The notes: a model not told the origin generated them from the sequence alone. Positions 17,506 through 26,585 are shown, counted from the first letter of the stretch. The stretch: 64,000 bases of DNA from Streptomonospora litoralis (GCF_004323735.1 NZ_CP036455.1:2103101-2167100); one strand, 5' to 3'. Numbers and translations: made by a program.

Positions 17506-18467
17506 GCGCGCCCGTGCGCGTCATGCGCGACGGGGACGGCCCCGACGAGCGGATCGTCCTCGACACCGGTGTGCTGCGCCTGACCGCCGCCCCGGGCCTG
17601 GGTGGGCGCGTGCTGTCGCTGCGCCTCGCGGGCCGGGAGTTCCTCTACCGCAACCCGCGGCTTTTGGACGCGGATCTGCAGGCGCGGCCGGGCGTCCGGC
17701 TGGGGCCGGTCGAGGGGCCCATGAGCGCGTGGAACAACGTCGGCGGCGACAAGACCTGGCCCGCGCCCCAAGGCTGGAACGGTCCCGGGGAGTGGGCGGG
17801 CCCGCCCGACCCGGTCCTCGATTCGGGCGCCTATGCGGCACGGGTCGACACAGCCCCCGAGGGCGCCGCCGTGCTCACCATGACCAGCGGCGAGGACCCG
17901 CGCACCGGGCTGTGGCTGCGCCGCCGGGTCAGCGTGGCGCCCGGCGCATCCGGCTACCGGATGGAACTCGAAGCGGTCAACACCTCCGATACCGTGCGCA
18001 CCTGGGCGCTGTGGAACGTCACCCAGCTCGACGGAGAGGCTCCGGCGGACCGGACGGGCGGCGTCTACGTCGACGTCAGCGGCGACGGGCCGCACACCGT
18101 GCCATTGGTGGCCGGCGACGCCACCCCGAGCGTCGTCGAGCACGCTCCCGGTGTGCTGCGGGTGCCCGCCCAGGACGTGGTCGGCAAGGTCGGATTCCCC
18201 ACGGCCGCGGGACGGATCAGCCACGTCTCCGGCGCGGGCACGCTCACCCAGACCTTCACCCCGGTCGACGGGCGCTACCCCGACGAGGGGTCGCGCGCCG
18301 AGGTGTGGCTGGAATGCCCGCTGGAGCGCCCGCTGGCGCACCTGGGCGGGCTGCGCCCCGTCGACCGGGTGGTCGAGTGCGAGGTGCTGGGGCCGCTCAC
18401 CGACCTCGCCCCGGGGGCGGGCATGTCGCTGGCCGTCGGCGTCGAACTCGCCGCGCCGCACGCGTAA
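17502..18467 (+). CDS. DUF4380-like aldose-epimerase-fold protein
   Basis: A 321-aa protein with galactose mutarotase-like beta-sandwich features: LRLTAAPGLGGRVLSLRLAG near the N-terminus, a conserved GGDKTWPAPQ stretch, and strand-rich repeats such as VWLECPLERP. GTG 17502 overlaps the preceding stop, fixing the start. Proteins of this type are often found beside sugar catabolic genes and may interconvert anomers or bind the sugar. Placement in DUF4380 is from general resemblance; catalytic residues of true GalM are not obvious. Confidence 0.7.
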   Translation: MSAPVRVMRDGDGPDERIVLDTGVLRLTAAPGLGGRVLSLRLAGREFLYRNPRLLDADLQARPGVRLGPVEGPMSAWNNVGGDKTWPAPQGWNGPGEWAGPPDPVLDSGAYAARVDTAPEGAAVLTMTSGEDPRTGLWLRRRVSVAPGASGYRMELEAVNTSDTVRTWALWNVTQLDGEAPADRTGGVYVDVSGDGPHTVPLVAGDATPSVVEHAPGVLRVPAQDVVGKVGFPTAAGRISHVSGAGTLTQTFTPVDGRYPDEGSRAEVWLECPLERPLAHLGGLRPVDRVVECEVLGPLTDLAPGAGMSLAVGVELAAPHA

Positions 18468-18505
18468 CGGCCACCGCACCGGGCTTAGGCAACCTACGGA
18501 GGGAC

Positions 18506-19261
18506 ATGGCACACACACGACACGCCGGGACCACCGCCGTGGTCACCGGCGCGGCCCAGGGCATCGGCGAGGCCGCCGCCCGCCGCCTGGCCGCCGAGGG
18601 CGCCGCGGTGGTGATGACCGACCTGTCCGCGGAAGTGGACGAAGCGGCCGAGCGCGTCCGCGCGGGTGGCGGGCGCGCGGTGGCGGTGCGCGCCGACGCC
18701 GCCGACGAGGCGCAGTGGGCGGAGGTCGTCCGCACCGCCCGATCCGAGTTCGGCCCGGTCACCGCGCTGGTCTCCAACGCCTACACCGTCGAGATCGCGC
18801 CACTGCACGCGACCTCGGCGGCCTCGTGGGAGCACCAGCTGGCGGTCAACCTCACCGGCGCGTTCCTGGGCGTGCGGGCATGCCTGGCGGACCTTGCCGA
18901 ACACGGCGGGGCGGTGGTGCTGGTCTCCTCGGTGCACGCCTGGTTCGGCCTGCCCGGGCGGCCCGCCTACGCCGCCACCAAGGGCGGACTCACCTCGCTG
19001 GCCCGGCAGCTGGCGGTGGAGTACGGGCCGCGGGTGCGCGTCAACTGCGTGCTGCCCGGCCCCGTCCTCACCGCGGCCTGGGAAGGCGTCGACGACGAGG
19101 ACCGCCGCGACAGCGTCGCCCAGACCGCCGCCGGGCGCTTCGGGGAGCCCGACGAGGTCGCCTCCGCGGTGTCGTTCCTGGCGTCCGCCGAGGCGTCCTT
19201 CATCACCGGAGTGAGCCTGCCGGTCGATGGAGGGTGGAGTATCTACAAGGCATCGTCGTGA
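18506..19261 (+). CDS. SDR family oxidoreductase (sugar 1-dehydrogenase candidate)
   Basis: This 251-aa classical short-chain dehydrogenase starts at ATG 18506 after ACGGAGGGA. The cofactor loop is TGAAQGIGE, the NAG-like strand VSNAYT, the catalytic serine lies in VSSVHAW and the YxxxK pair in YAATK. MTDLS after strand 2 (acidic residue) favours NAD. In context it is the best candidate for the first pathway step, oxidising the aldose to its lactone for the SMP-30 lactonase gene further down. Confidence 0.88.
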   Translation: MAHTRHAGTTAVVTGAAQGIGEAAARRLAAEGAAVVMTDLSAEVDEAAERVRAGGGRAVAVRADAADEAQWAEVVRTARSEFGPVTALVSNAYTVEIAPLHATSAASWEHQLAVNLTGAFLGVRACLADLAEHGGAVVLVSSVHAWFGLPGRPAYAATKGGLTSLARQLAVEYGPRVRVNCVLPGPVLTAAWEGVDDEDRRDSVAQTAAGRFGEPDEVASAVSFLASAEASFITGVSLPVDGGWSIYKASS

Positions 19262-19283
19262 GGCCAAGGGGAGGACGGAACTG

Positions 19284-20015
19284 ATGGCGGCCTACTCGGA
19301 ACGCGGAGTCCACGGCCAGACCGTGCAACTGCTGGGCGAACGCGTGGTGTCCGGAAGGATCGCCGAGGGGGAGACGATCGACCTGGCCGCACTGAGCGGC
19401 GAGCTGGACCTGAGCCTCACCGCGATCCGGGAGGCGATCCGGGTTCTGGGGGCGAAGGGGCTGGTCGGATCCCGCCAGCGCAAGGGCACCTACGTGCGTC
19501 CGCGGTCGGACTGGAACCTGCTCGACCCCGATGTGGTCAAGTGGCAGGTCGCCGCGGGCGCGGGCGAGGCGTTCTTCCGCAACCTGGCCGAACTGCGGGG
19601 GGCACTGGAGCCGACCGCGGCCCGGCTGGCGGCGCTGCGCCGCACCGAGGACCACGTGGCCCAGCTGCGCGCTGCCGTGCGGGACATCGCCGAGACACAC
19701 GACTCATCCCCGGAGGACGCCGCCGAAAGCGACTTGCGCTGGCATCGCGCGCTGCTGGCCGCCACCGGCAACGAGCTCTACACCCGCTCCGACATCTTCA
19801 TCTCCGCGGGCCTGATCGAGCGCGACCGCCTGGTGCACTCCGGCACGCACAAGGACCCGGTACCCAGCCACACCGCTGTCACGGAGGCCGTCGCTGCGGG
19901 GGACCCGGCGGCGGCCGAAAGCGCGATGCGCTCGCTGCTGGAGCAGGCCGACGAGGACCTGCTGCGGGCCGCCGGCGACGACGCGCCCCACGACGGACTG
20001 GAGAGACCCGAATGA
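19284..20015 (+). CDS. FadR/GntR-family transcriptional regulator
   Basis: A 243-aa regulator. ATG 19284 follows GGAGG; an earlier in-frame ATG at 19227 would overlap the SDR gene. The N-terminal winged helix includes LSGELDLSLTAIREAIRVLGAKGLV and RQRKGTYVRPR. The C-terminal FCD domain carries the metal/ligand histidines and acidic residues of the family (DLRWHRALLAATGN, SHTAVTEAVAAGD). The equivalent in enteric bacteria, DgoR, represses galactonate genes. Its stop overlaps the dgoD start, so it is co-expressed and probably autoregulated from the 12.7 kb promoter. Confidence 0.9.
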   Translation: MAAYSERGVHGQTVQLLGERVVSGRIAEGETIDLAALSGELDLSLTAIREAIRVLGAKGLVGSRQRKGTYVRPRSDWNLLDPDVVKWQVAAGAGEAFFRNLAELRGALEPTAARLAALRRTEDHVAQLRAAVRDIAETHDSSPEDAAESDLRWHRALLAATGNELYTRSDIFISAGLIERDRLVHSGTHKDPVPSHTAVTEAVAAGDPAAAESAMRSLLEQADEDLLRAAGDDAPHDGLERPE

Positions 20016-21157
20016 GGATCACCCGAATCGAGACGTTCCTGGTCGCGCCGCGCTGGCTGCTGTGCCGCGTGGACACCGACGAGGGCCTTGTCGGGTGGGG
20101 CGAACCCGTGGTGGAGGGCCGGGCCGAGACGGTTCGCGCCGCCGTGCACGAGATGGCCGACCTGCTCGTGGGCGAGGACCCGGCTCCGATCGAACACCAC
20201 TGGCAGCGCCTGACCAAGGCCGCCTTCTACCGGGGCGGACCGATCCTCTCCAGTGCGGTGGCAGGGCTCGACCAGGCGCTGTGGGACATCGCCGGCAAGC
20301 GGCTGGGCATGCCGGTGCACCGGCTGCTGGGCGGGCCCGTCCGCGACCGCGTGCGTGTCTACGGCTGGGTCGGCGGCGACGATCCCGGGCGGCTGCGCGA
20401 AGCGGTGGCGGCCCGCGTGGAGTCCGGGCTGACCGCGGTGAAGATGAACGCGGCCGGGACGGTGAGCCGCTCGCCGACCGTCCGCGAGATCGACGGCGTA
20501 GTGGAACGCCTTGCCGAGGTCCGCTCGGTCCTGGGGGACGACCGCGACGTGGCCGTGGACTTCCACGGCCGGTTCACCGCCGCCGCGGCCCGGCGCGTCC
20601 TGCCGCTGCTGGAGCCGCTGCGGCCGATGTTCGCCGAGGAGCCGGTGCTGCCCGAGTTCGGGCACCTGCTCGACGGTGTGGTCGGCGCCGGCCCCGTGCC
20701 CATCGCCGTCGGCGAACGCCTCTACTCCCGCGGCGAGTTCCTCCCGGCGCTGCAAGCGGGTATCGCGGTGGCCCAGCCCGACCTGTCCCACGCCGGCGGC
20801 ATCTCCGAGGTTCGGCGCATCGCCGCCCTCGCCGAGACCTACGACGCCCTGCTCGCACCGCACTGCCCCCTCGGCCCGGTCGCGCTGGCGGCGAGCCTCC
20901 AGGTCGCCTTCGCCACCCCCAACTTCCTCATCCAGGAGCAGAGCATCGGCATCCACTACAACACCGACGCCGAACTCCTCGACTACGTTCTGGACACGGG
21001 GGTCTTCGCCTTCCCCGACGGGCACATGCACCGCACCGACGCGCCGGGCCTGGGCGTGCGCATCGACGAGGACGCCGTGCGCGCCGCCGACCGCGCCGGC
21101 CACCGGTGGCGCCCTCCGGTGTGGAGCCACGCCGACGGATCGTTCGCCGAATGGTAG
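20012..21157 (+). CDS. dgoD: D-galactonate dehydratase
   Basis: A 381-aa mandelate-racemase-subgroup enolase that dehydrates D-galactonate to 2-keto-3-deoxy-D-galactonate. It closely follows known DgoD proteins along its whole length: VGWGEPVVEGRAETV, FYRGGPILSSAVAGLDQALW, DFHGRF (metal Asp plus general-acid His), EEPVLPEF, GERLYSR, QPDLSHAGGI and APHCPLGPVALAA (catalytic His). The length is that of the family (about 382). ATG overlaps the regulator stop by four bases. Confidence 0.93.
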   Translation: MRITRIETFLVAPRWLLCRVDTDEGLVGWGEPVVEGRAETVRAAVHEMADLLVGEDPAPIEHHWQRLTKAAFYRGGPILSSAVAGLDQALWDIAGKRLGMPVHRLLGGPVRDRVRVYGWVGGDDPGRLREAVAARVESGLTAVKMNAAGTVSRSPTVREIDGVVERLAEVRSVLGDDRDVAVDFHGRFTAAAARRVLPLLEPLRPMFAEEPVLPEFGHLLDGVVGAGPVPIAVGERLYSRGEFLPALQAGIAVAQPDLSHAGGISEVRRIAALAETYDALLAPHCPLGPVALAASLQVAFATPNFLIQEQSIGIHYNTDAELLDYVLDTGVFAFPDGHMHRTDAPGLGVRIDEDAVRAADRAGHRWRPPVWSHADGSFAEW

Positions 21158-21168
21158 GAGGAGCAGCA

Positions 21169-22050
21169 ATGGACACCCCGGCCCAGCGCTGGACGACCGA
21201 ACGGTTCCAACTGGGGGAAGGGCTGCGGTGGACGCCGTCTGGCCTGGTCGGCGTCGACATCCTCACCGGCCGCCTGCTCGCCCTGGACACCGAGGCGCCG
21301 GTCCGCCCGGTGCGCATCCTGGCGCAGCTCGACGGCCCGCTGGGCGCCGTCGCCCCCGTCCGCGGCGCGGCGGGGAGGTTCATCGCCGCCACCGGCCCCG
21401 GAGTCGCGGTGCTCACCGTCGGCGCCGACCACGACCTGCAGGTCGAGTGGCTGGCGCGGCCCGAAGACGGCGCGCCCACGGCGATGCGCATGAACGACGG
21501 CTGCTGCGACCCAGCGGGCCGCTTCTGGGCCGGGTCGATGGCCTACGACGAGACCGAACACGCCGGCGCGCTGTACCGGGTCGATCCCGACCGCGGCGTC
21601 CACCGCGTACTGGAGGGCTACACCGTGCCCAACGGACCCGCGTTCTCGCCGGACGGAGGGCTCATGTACCTCGCCGACAGCGCCGACGGCCGCATCGACG
21701 CCTACACGGTGACCGCCGACGGCGACCTCGACGGCGGCCGGGTCTTCGCCCGCGTGTCCGAAGGCGGCCCCGACGGTATGCAGGTGGACGCGGCCGGCCA
21801 CCTGTGGGCGGCCGTCTGGGGCGCTTCGCGCGTCCACCGCTACACTCCCGACGGGAGACTGGACCGGGTGATCGCCCTGCCCGCCGCGCAGCCCACCAGC
21901 GTGTGCGTGGTCGGCGCCGAGACGCCGCACCTGTTCGTCTCCTCCGCCGCAATCGGCCTGGAACCGGGCGGTGAGCACGACGGGGCGGTGTACCGCGCGG
22001 CCGTAGACGTCCCCGCGCCGCCCGCGGCCGCTTTCGGGGCGCCGTCGTGA
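21169..22050 (+). CDS. SMP-30/gluconolactonase family lactonase
   Basis: A 293-aa six-bladed beta-propeller hydrolase that opens sugar lactones. Metal and active-site signatures are present: LGEGLRW, RMNDGCCDPAGRFWAG, PNGPAFSPDG and GPDGMQVDAAGHLW. ATG 21169 follows TAGGAGGAG. In the pathway it would hydrolyse the galactonolactone formed by the SDR enzyme to galactonate, the DgoD substrate. Confidence 0.9.
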   Translation: MDTPAQRWTTERFQLGEGLRWTPSGLVGVDILTGRLLALDTEAPVRPVRILAQLDGPLGAVAPVRGAAGRFIAATGPGVAVLTVGADHDLQVEWLARPEDGAPTAMRMNDGCCDPAGRFWAGSMAYDETEHAGALYRVDPDRGVHRVLEGYTVPNGPAFSPDGGLMYLADSADGRIDAYTVTADGDLDGGRVFARVSEGGPDGMQVDAAGHLWAAVWGASRVHRYTPDGRLDRVIALPAAQPTSVCVVGAETPHLFVSSAAIGLEPGGEHDGAVYRAAVDVPAPPAAAFGAPS

Positions 22051-23060
22051 CCGGCCCGGTGGTGTGCGTCGGCGAGACCATGGCCCTGCTGGTCCCGACC
22101 ACGGCGCGGCCGCTCGACTCCGCGCCGCACCTGGCCGTGACGGCGGCGGGCGCCGAGTCCAACGTCGCCTGCACCCTGGCCGGGCTCGGCCACCCGGCGG
22201 CTTGGGTCAGCGCGGTGGGAGAGGACCCCTTCGGCCGGGTGGTCGTCCGCAGCGTGGCCGAGCGCGGCGTGGACGTCTCGGGCGTCCGCGTCGACTCCGA
22301 CCGCCCCACCGGCCTCTTCGCCAAGGACCCCGCACCGGCGGGCAGCACCGTCCACTACTACCGCGCCGGGTCGGCGGCCTCGGCTCTCGGCGTCGAGACG
22401 GTGCACGCGCCGCCGGTGCGCGACGCGGCGGTGGTGCACCTGTCCGGTGTCACCCCGGCGCTGTCGCCGGCCTGCGACGCGCTGTCCGAGCGGCTGCTCG
22501 CCGACCCCGACCTGACCGTGAGCTTCGACGTCAACCACCGCGCCCGCCTGTGGCGGCCGGGCCGGGCCGCCGAGCGGCTGCTGGAGCTGGCGCGGCTCGC
22601 CGACGTGGTGCTGGTCGGCCGCGACGAGGCCGAGGAGCTGTGGGGTACCGCCACCCCTTCCCGGATCCGAGCGCTGCTCCCGGACGTCCCGCAGCTGGTG
22701 GTCAAGGACGCCGAGCACGGCGCGACCGAGTTCCGCGCGGAGGAGACGACCCGCGTGCCCTCGCCGGCGGTCGGGGTGGTCGAACCGGTCGGCGCCGGCG
22801 ACGCCTTCGCCGCGGGCTACCTGGCGGGCGGCCTGCGCGGATTGGACGCGGCGGGCCGCCTGCGCCTGGGCCATCTGTGCGCCGGGCGGGTCCTGCGCGT
22901 GACGGGCGATCTCGCCGACCCGCCGCGCGCGGGGGAGTGGGACGCCGCACTGGCGTGCCCGGACGAGGACTGGGGCGAGGCGGCAGCGGCGCTGCTGTCG
23001 GTGCGGTCCGGCGACGACGAGGAGGAGGAAGCGTGGACGACGGCGGAAAGGCGGCGATGA
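22047..23060 (+). CDS. PfkB-family 2-keto-3-deoxy-sugar-acid kinase
   Basis: This 337-aa ribokinase-fold kinase overlaps the lactonase stop (GTGA). It has VTAAGAESNVACTLAGLG near the start and the PfkB signature EPVGAGDAFAAGYLAGGL near residue 250, with the catalytic Asp in GAGD. Here it most likely phosphorylates 2-keto-3-deoxygalactonate at C6. It is not related to the enteric DgoK (a different fold), so the step is filled by a KdgK-type enzyme. The acidic C-terminus (DDEEEEAW) is lineage-specific. Confidence 0.85.
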   Translation: MTGPVVCVGETMALLVPTTARPLDSAPHLAVTAAGAESNVACTLAGLGHPAAWVSAVGEDPFGRVVVRSVAERGVDVSGVRVDSDRPTGLFAKDPAPAGSTVHYYRAGSAASALGVETVHAPPVRDAAVVHLSGVTPALSPACDALSERLLADPDLTVSFDVNHRARLWRPGRAAERLLELARLADVVLVGRDEAEELWGTATPSRIRALLPDVPQLVVKDAEHGATEFRAEETTRVPSPAVGVVEPVGAGDAFAAGYLAGGLRGLDAAGRLRLGHLCAGRVLRVTGDLADPPRAGEWDAALACPDEDWGEAAAALLSVRSGDDEEEEAWTTAERRR

Positions 23061-23707
23061 GCGGCGAGGCGCCGGGCGGGGGACCGGTCGGACCGACGGG
23101 GTCGGCGGGGTCGGCCGAGCGGGACGGGCTCGCCGCGCTCTTCGGGGATCGGCGGGTGATGGCCATCCTGCGCGGCATGCCGGCAGCGGACACGGTCGCC
23201 CTCGCGAGCCGGGCCTGGGATCTGGGGATCACCGCGGTCGAGGTGCCCGCCCGCGACGCCCAGGGCATGGAGGCGCTGCGGGCGACGGTGCGGGCGGGTG
23301 CCGAACGCGGACTCGCGGTGGGTGCGGGCACGGTCGTCACCGCCGAGCAGGTCCGCGCGGTCGCGGCCACAGGCGCCGCCTTCACCGTGGCGCCCGGATT
23401 CGACCCGGAGGTCATGGCCGCCTCGGAGGAGGCCGCCATGCCCCACCTGCCAGGTGTGGCCACACCCACCGAGGTTCAGGGGGTGCTGCGCGTCGGCGGA
23501 CGCTGGGTGAAGGCGTTCCCGGCGTCGGTGCTCGGCCCGGAGTGGATCAGCGCGCTGCACGGACCGTTCCCCGATGTGCGCGTAGTGGCCACCGGAGGCG
23601 TCGACGGCCGCAACGCGCGGGACTTCCTGGCGGCGGGTGCACGCATGGTGGCGGTGGGATCCGCCCTAGCCGATCCCGACCAGGTTCCGCTCCTGGCCGA
23701 GCTGTGA
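23057..23707 (+). CDS. KDPG/KDPGal aldolase family protein
   Basis: A 216-aa class I aldolase, coupled to the kinase by ATGA. It cleaves 2-keto-3-deoxy-6-phospho-sugar acid to pyruvate and glyceraldehyde 3-phosphate. The Schiff-base lysine is in RWVKAFPAS, the catalytic glutamate in AVEVPARD (family VEV/VEIT-R region), and the phosphate-binding end is VVATGGVDGRN. The first 30 residues are a glycine-rich extension. It completes the De Ley-Doudoroff route. Confidence 0.88.
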   Translation: MSGEAPGGGPVGPTGSAGSAERDGLAALFGDRRVMAILRGMPAADTVALASRAWDLGITAVEVPARDAQGMEALRATVRAGAERGLAVGAGTVVTAEQVRAVAATGAAFTVAPGFDPEVMAASEEAAMPHLPGVATPTEVQGVLRVGGRWVKAFPASVLGPEWISALHGPFPDVRVVATGGVDGRNARDFLAAGARMVAVGSALADPDQVPLLAEL

Positions 23708-24070
23708 GGCCCTGCCCGGAAGGCGAACCGAAGGCGTTCCGGGTCGGCTCAGGGGGCCGCTGCGACCGGCGCATTCGCCGATAGCCCAGCGCGAGACGAT
23801 CGGGATCGGCTTGGAGTACAGGGACGGCGGCGGGCGTGGGCCCGCTGCAGGGCCGGCGACGACAGTCCGCGCAGCCAGGCGCAGGCGCACGTAGAGCGAA
23901 GAAAACCGGTGCCGTTCGTCCCCCAGGTGGGCGATGAGCCCTACCGGGACGAGGCCGCGGGAGGGTCCGAAGCGACCCCGTGAGAAAAGATGATCTCCCA
24001 GATGTCTCCCACGGCGGCTGACGCCTTCCGTGGACAGATCTGAGAGACCCATCCTGACCTGCAGTGATGC
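23708..24070. other. Gap between galactonate operon and tRNA cluster
   Basis: About 360 bases with no convincing gene. A 128-aa minus-strand frame here is low-complexity shadow. No strong terminator hairpin with a U-tract was found. Confidence 0.5.
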
Positions 24071-24147
24071 TGGTGGGCGATACAGGATTCGAACCTGTGA
24101 CCTCTACCGTGTCAAGGTAGCGCTCTAACCAACTGAGCTAACCGCCC
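24071..24147 (-). tRNA. tRNA-Val (GAC)
   Basis: Minus strand reads GGGCGGTTAGCTCAG...; anticodon loop TTGACAC gives GAC between stems CTACC/GGTAG. The T arm is ACAGGTTCGAATCCTGT and the 3' CCA is encoded (TGG at 24071-24073). Confidence 0.95.
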
Positions 24148-24177
24148 TGAAGTCGCACCAGGGTGTGTGCGACGGGG

Positions 24178-24252
24178 TGGAGGCGGAGACGGGAATCGAA
24201 CCCGTGTACAGGGATTTGCAGTCCCTTGCCTAAGCCACTCGGCCACTCCGCC
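24178..24252 (-). tRNA. tRNA-Cys (GCA)
   Basis: Minus strand reads GGCGGAGTGGCCGAGTGGC...; anticodon loop CTGCAAA within GGGA/TCCC gives GCA. The T arm is CGGGTTCGATTCCCG and CCA is encoded at the 3' end. Confidence 0.95.
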
Positions 24253-24298
24253 GCGAGCCGTGACCGAGGCGCTCCAGTGTCCCCTAACGGCTACTCCG

Positions 24299-24371
24299 AG
24301 CGGACGACGGGATTCGAACCCGCGACCCTCACCTTGGCAAGGTGATGCTCTACCAGCTGAGCCACGTCCGC
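24299..24371 (-). tRNA. tRNA-Gly (GCC), copy 1
   Basis: Minus strand reads GCGGACGTGGCTCAGCTGG...; loop TTGCCAA within CACC/GGTG gives GCC. Discriminator U; CCA not encoded. Identical in the tRNA body to copy 2. Confidence 0.95.
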
Positions 24372-24420
24372 GTGCCCCTGGGCGGGCCCAGGAGTACTGC
24401 TGTGCAGCGTGTGCACATCG

Positions 24421-24493
24421 AGCGGACGACGGGATTCGAACCCGCGACCCTCACCTTGGCAAGGTGATGCTCTACCAGCTGAGCCACGTCCGC
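24421..24493 (-). tRNA. tRNA-Gly (GCC), copy 2
   Basis: Same 73-base sequence as the copy at 24299, 49 bases away in the same orientation, with differing flanks. Anticodon GCC, no encoded CCA. Confidence 0.95.
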
Positions 24494-24622
24494 GCGGAGG
24501 ATGGTGTCCCGTTCGGGGCGGGGCGCCTCCTTCGCTGTGTCTAGGACTCTATCGGATAACCGCCGCGTGCACGAAATCGAATACGCGGGTACGTGGAGCG
24601 GATGCGCAGGCGGCGGCGCGGG

Positions 24623-25054
24623 TCAGCGTTCGACGTGGGCGGGGGAGGTGGGCATGTCGGGCCGGGGCGGGGCCGAGAGGTACTGGCCGACGCGCTCGAT
24701 GACCTTGTTCATCTCGTAGGCGACCAGGCCCACGTCGCACTCGGTGTCGGAGAGCAGCGCCATGCACGCGCCCTCGCCCGCGGCGGCGACGAAGAGGAAG
24801 GCGTCGTCCATCTCGATGATGCTCTGCCGGATGCCGCCGGCGCTGAACTGCCTGCTGGCTCCGATCGCGAGGCTGTGCAGGCCGGAGGTGATGGCGGCCA
24901 GGTGCTCGGCGCTGGAGCGGTCCAGGCGGCTGGAGGTGGCCATGAGGAGACCGTCGGTGGACAGCACGATGGCGTGGCGGGTGCCCTTCGCGCGCGTGAG
25001 GAGGTCGTCGAGCAGCCAGCTCAACTCGCCTGGGGCGGTGCTCTGTGAGGTCAT
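24623..25054 (-). CDS. Roadblock/LC7 domain protein (MglB-like), orphan
   Basis: A 143-aa roadblock protein. ATG 25054 is chosen; the longer frame to 25225 adds arginine-rich sequence unlike the family. Domain hallmarks are LLTRAKGTRHAIVLSTDGLL, SSRLDRSSAEHLAAITSGLHSLA and GEGACMALLSDTECDVGLVAYEM. In streptomycetes such proteins usually sit in conservon operons with a sensor kinase, a DUF742 protein and a Ras-like GTPase, where they act on the GTPase. None of these partners is adjacent here, so it may regulate a distant GTPase. Confidence 0.9.
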   Translation of the reverse strand: MTSQSTAPGELSWLLDDLLTRAKGTRHAIVLSTDGLLMATSSRLDRSSAEHLAAITSGLHSLAIGASRQFSAGGIRQSIIEMDDAFLFVAAAGEGACMALLSDTECDVGLVAYEMNKVIERVGQYLSAPPRPDMPTSPAHVER

Positions 25055-25443
25055 AGCTCTCTTGATCCGTCGTCGTCTCGGCCGGACCGCGTCGCCCCCC
25101 GGAGCAGGGGCACGCATGCGTCCGCGGAACCCCCGGGGCGGAGGGTCCTCATAAGCGTTGCCCAGATGATAGCCATTCGTAACCCACCCCGGTGGTTTGC
25201 TGCGGCGTGTCGGACGGGTGGCCACTTGGGGCGATAGGACGGTTATCGGTGCGGTTCGCTACGTTACCCGTGGTGGCCGGTGCGCATAGGGGGGCGGCCA
25301 AAGTTGGTCACAACCCTTGCGCCGCAGGGCTTCGCGCGCTTGTGGAGTCGGTCTCGCCGACGCGGCGCGGGCGCCACCGGACAGGCCGAGGTGGCAGGAT
25401 CGGACCACGCGGTGCACGGCGGTGCGCGAGGGAGGAGTCGAGC
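25055..25443. other. Divergent gap between roadblock and pabC genes
   Basis: About 390 bases upstream of both genes. No gene is seen. A patch near 25160-25260 is less GC-rich (GATGATAGCCATTCGTAACC, GATAGGACGGTTATCGG) and probably carries the promoters. Confidence 0.45.
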
Positions 25444-26286
25444 ATGCGGATCTGGATCGCAGGCGCAGGATTCGGCCGGGGCCGGGTCGTCGACGAGAGC
25501 GAGGCCGTTATCCCCGTCCTGGACCACGGCATCACCGTGGGAGACGGCGTATTCGAGACGGTCAAGGGTGTGGCCCAGGAGCCGTTCGCGCTCACCCGGC
25601 ACCTGCACCGGCTGGCCCGCTCGGCTGCCGGGCTGGGCCTGCCTGCGCCCGACCTCGACCTCATCGCAGGCGGTGTGCGCGAGGCGCTCGACGCCAACCC
25701 CGGCATCGAGCTGGCGCGGGTGCGCATCACGGTGACCGCGGGCGCGGGCCCGCTGGGCTCGGAGCGTACGCCCCACGAGCTGACGTGCGTGGTGGCCGTG
25801 GGGCCGCTCACCCCCGCCGCGCCGACCGTCGACGTCGCCGTGGTGCCCTGGACGCGCAATGAGAACGGCGCACTGGCGGGACTGAAGACGACCTCCTACG
25901 CGGAGAACGTCCTCGCCCTCGACCACGCGCGGCGGCGCGGTGCCGGCGAGGCGGTCTTCGCCAATACCGCGGGCAACCTGTGCGAAGGCACGGGAAGCAA
26001 CGTCTTCGTCGTCCTGGACGGTGACCTCGTCACTCCGCCGCTGTCGGCGGGCCCCCTGGCGGGCATCACCCGCGAGCTGGTCCTGGAATGGGCCGGGGGC
26101 ACCGAGGCCGACATCGCCATGTCCGACCTCGAACGGGTTTCGGAGGCGTTCCTGACGTCCTCCGGCCGAGACGTGCAGCCGATCCGCGCCGTCGACGGCC
26201 GGGAGTTGCCCGCGGCGCCGGGGCCGGTGACCCGCAAGACCATGGACGTCTTCACCGAGCGCGGGGCCTCCGACATCGATCCCTGA
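25444..26286 (+). CDS. pabC: Class IV aminotransferase, probable aminodeoxychorismate lyase
   Basis: This 280-aa PLP enzyme of fold type IV starts at ATG 25444 with GGGAGGAG before it. Features include DHGITVGDGVFETVK (substrate loop), GLKTTSYAENVLALDHAR with the PLP lysine, and NLCEGTGSNVFVV, which binds the cofactor phosphate. The family contains branched-chain aminotransferases, D-amino-acid aminotransferases and PabC. Length and loop spacing fit PabC, the folate-pathway lyase producing 4-aminobenzoate, best. No folate genes are adjacent, so the specific name is a moderate call. Confidence 0.8.
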   Translation: MRIWIAGAGFGRGRVVDESEAVIPVLDHGITVGDGVFETVKGVAQEPFALTRHLHRLARSAAGLGLPAPDLDLIAGGVREALDANPGIELARVRITVTAGAGPLGSERTPHELTCVVAVGPLTPAAPTVDVAVVPWTRNENGALAGLKTTSYAENVLALDHARRRGAGEAVFANTAGNLCEGTGSNVFVVLDGDLVTPPLSAGPLAGITRELVLEWAGGTEADIAMSDLERVSEAFLTSSGRDVQPIRAVDGRELPAAPGPVTRKTMDVFTERGASDIDP

Positions 26287-26585
26287 GCCGAAGGGCACGC
26301 CTCCGGCCGCCGGGTGCCGGCCCCCGCGCGGTCGGAACCCCGCTGTCCCGGCTGCGGCCGCCTCCGCCGTCCCGAGGGCGCGGGGGCGGTTCCTCCCGCG
26401 GGGGCCGCGGTGGGTGCGCCCGTCGCACGGTCTGCCCGGATCGCCGGTGTTCGGCCGTTTGCCCCGTTTCGCCGGTCGTATAGGCGGGTAGGTCACAGGC
26501 GTTAGCTGCGGTTTTGCGCTAGCCGCGCCGAGACGTCCGAAACCCGCATCCGTTCGAAGTCGGTGCGGCCAAGTGCCGTAGAGCC

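Noticed and set aside
19778-21169. 463-aa minus-strand frame opposite dgoD
   Set aside because: Antisense shadow of a strongly conserved enzyme gene.
24071-24493. tRNA cluster as an integration site for a mobile element
   Set aside because: No integrase, no direct repeat of a tRNA 3' end and no island-like genes next to the cluster.
24163-24544. Open frames across the tRNA-Cys and tRNA-Gly genes
   Set aside because: Spurious translation of tRNA genes (repeated GRRDSNPRPSPWQGDAL peptides come from the two tRNA-Gly copies).
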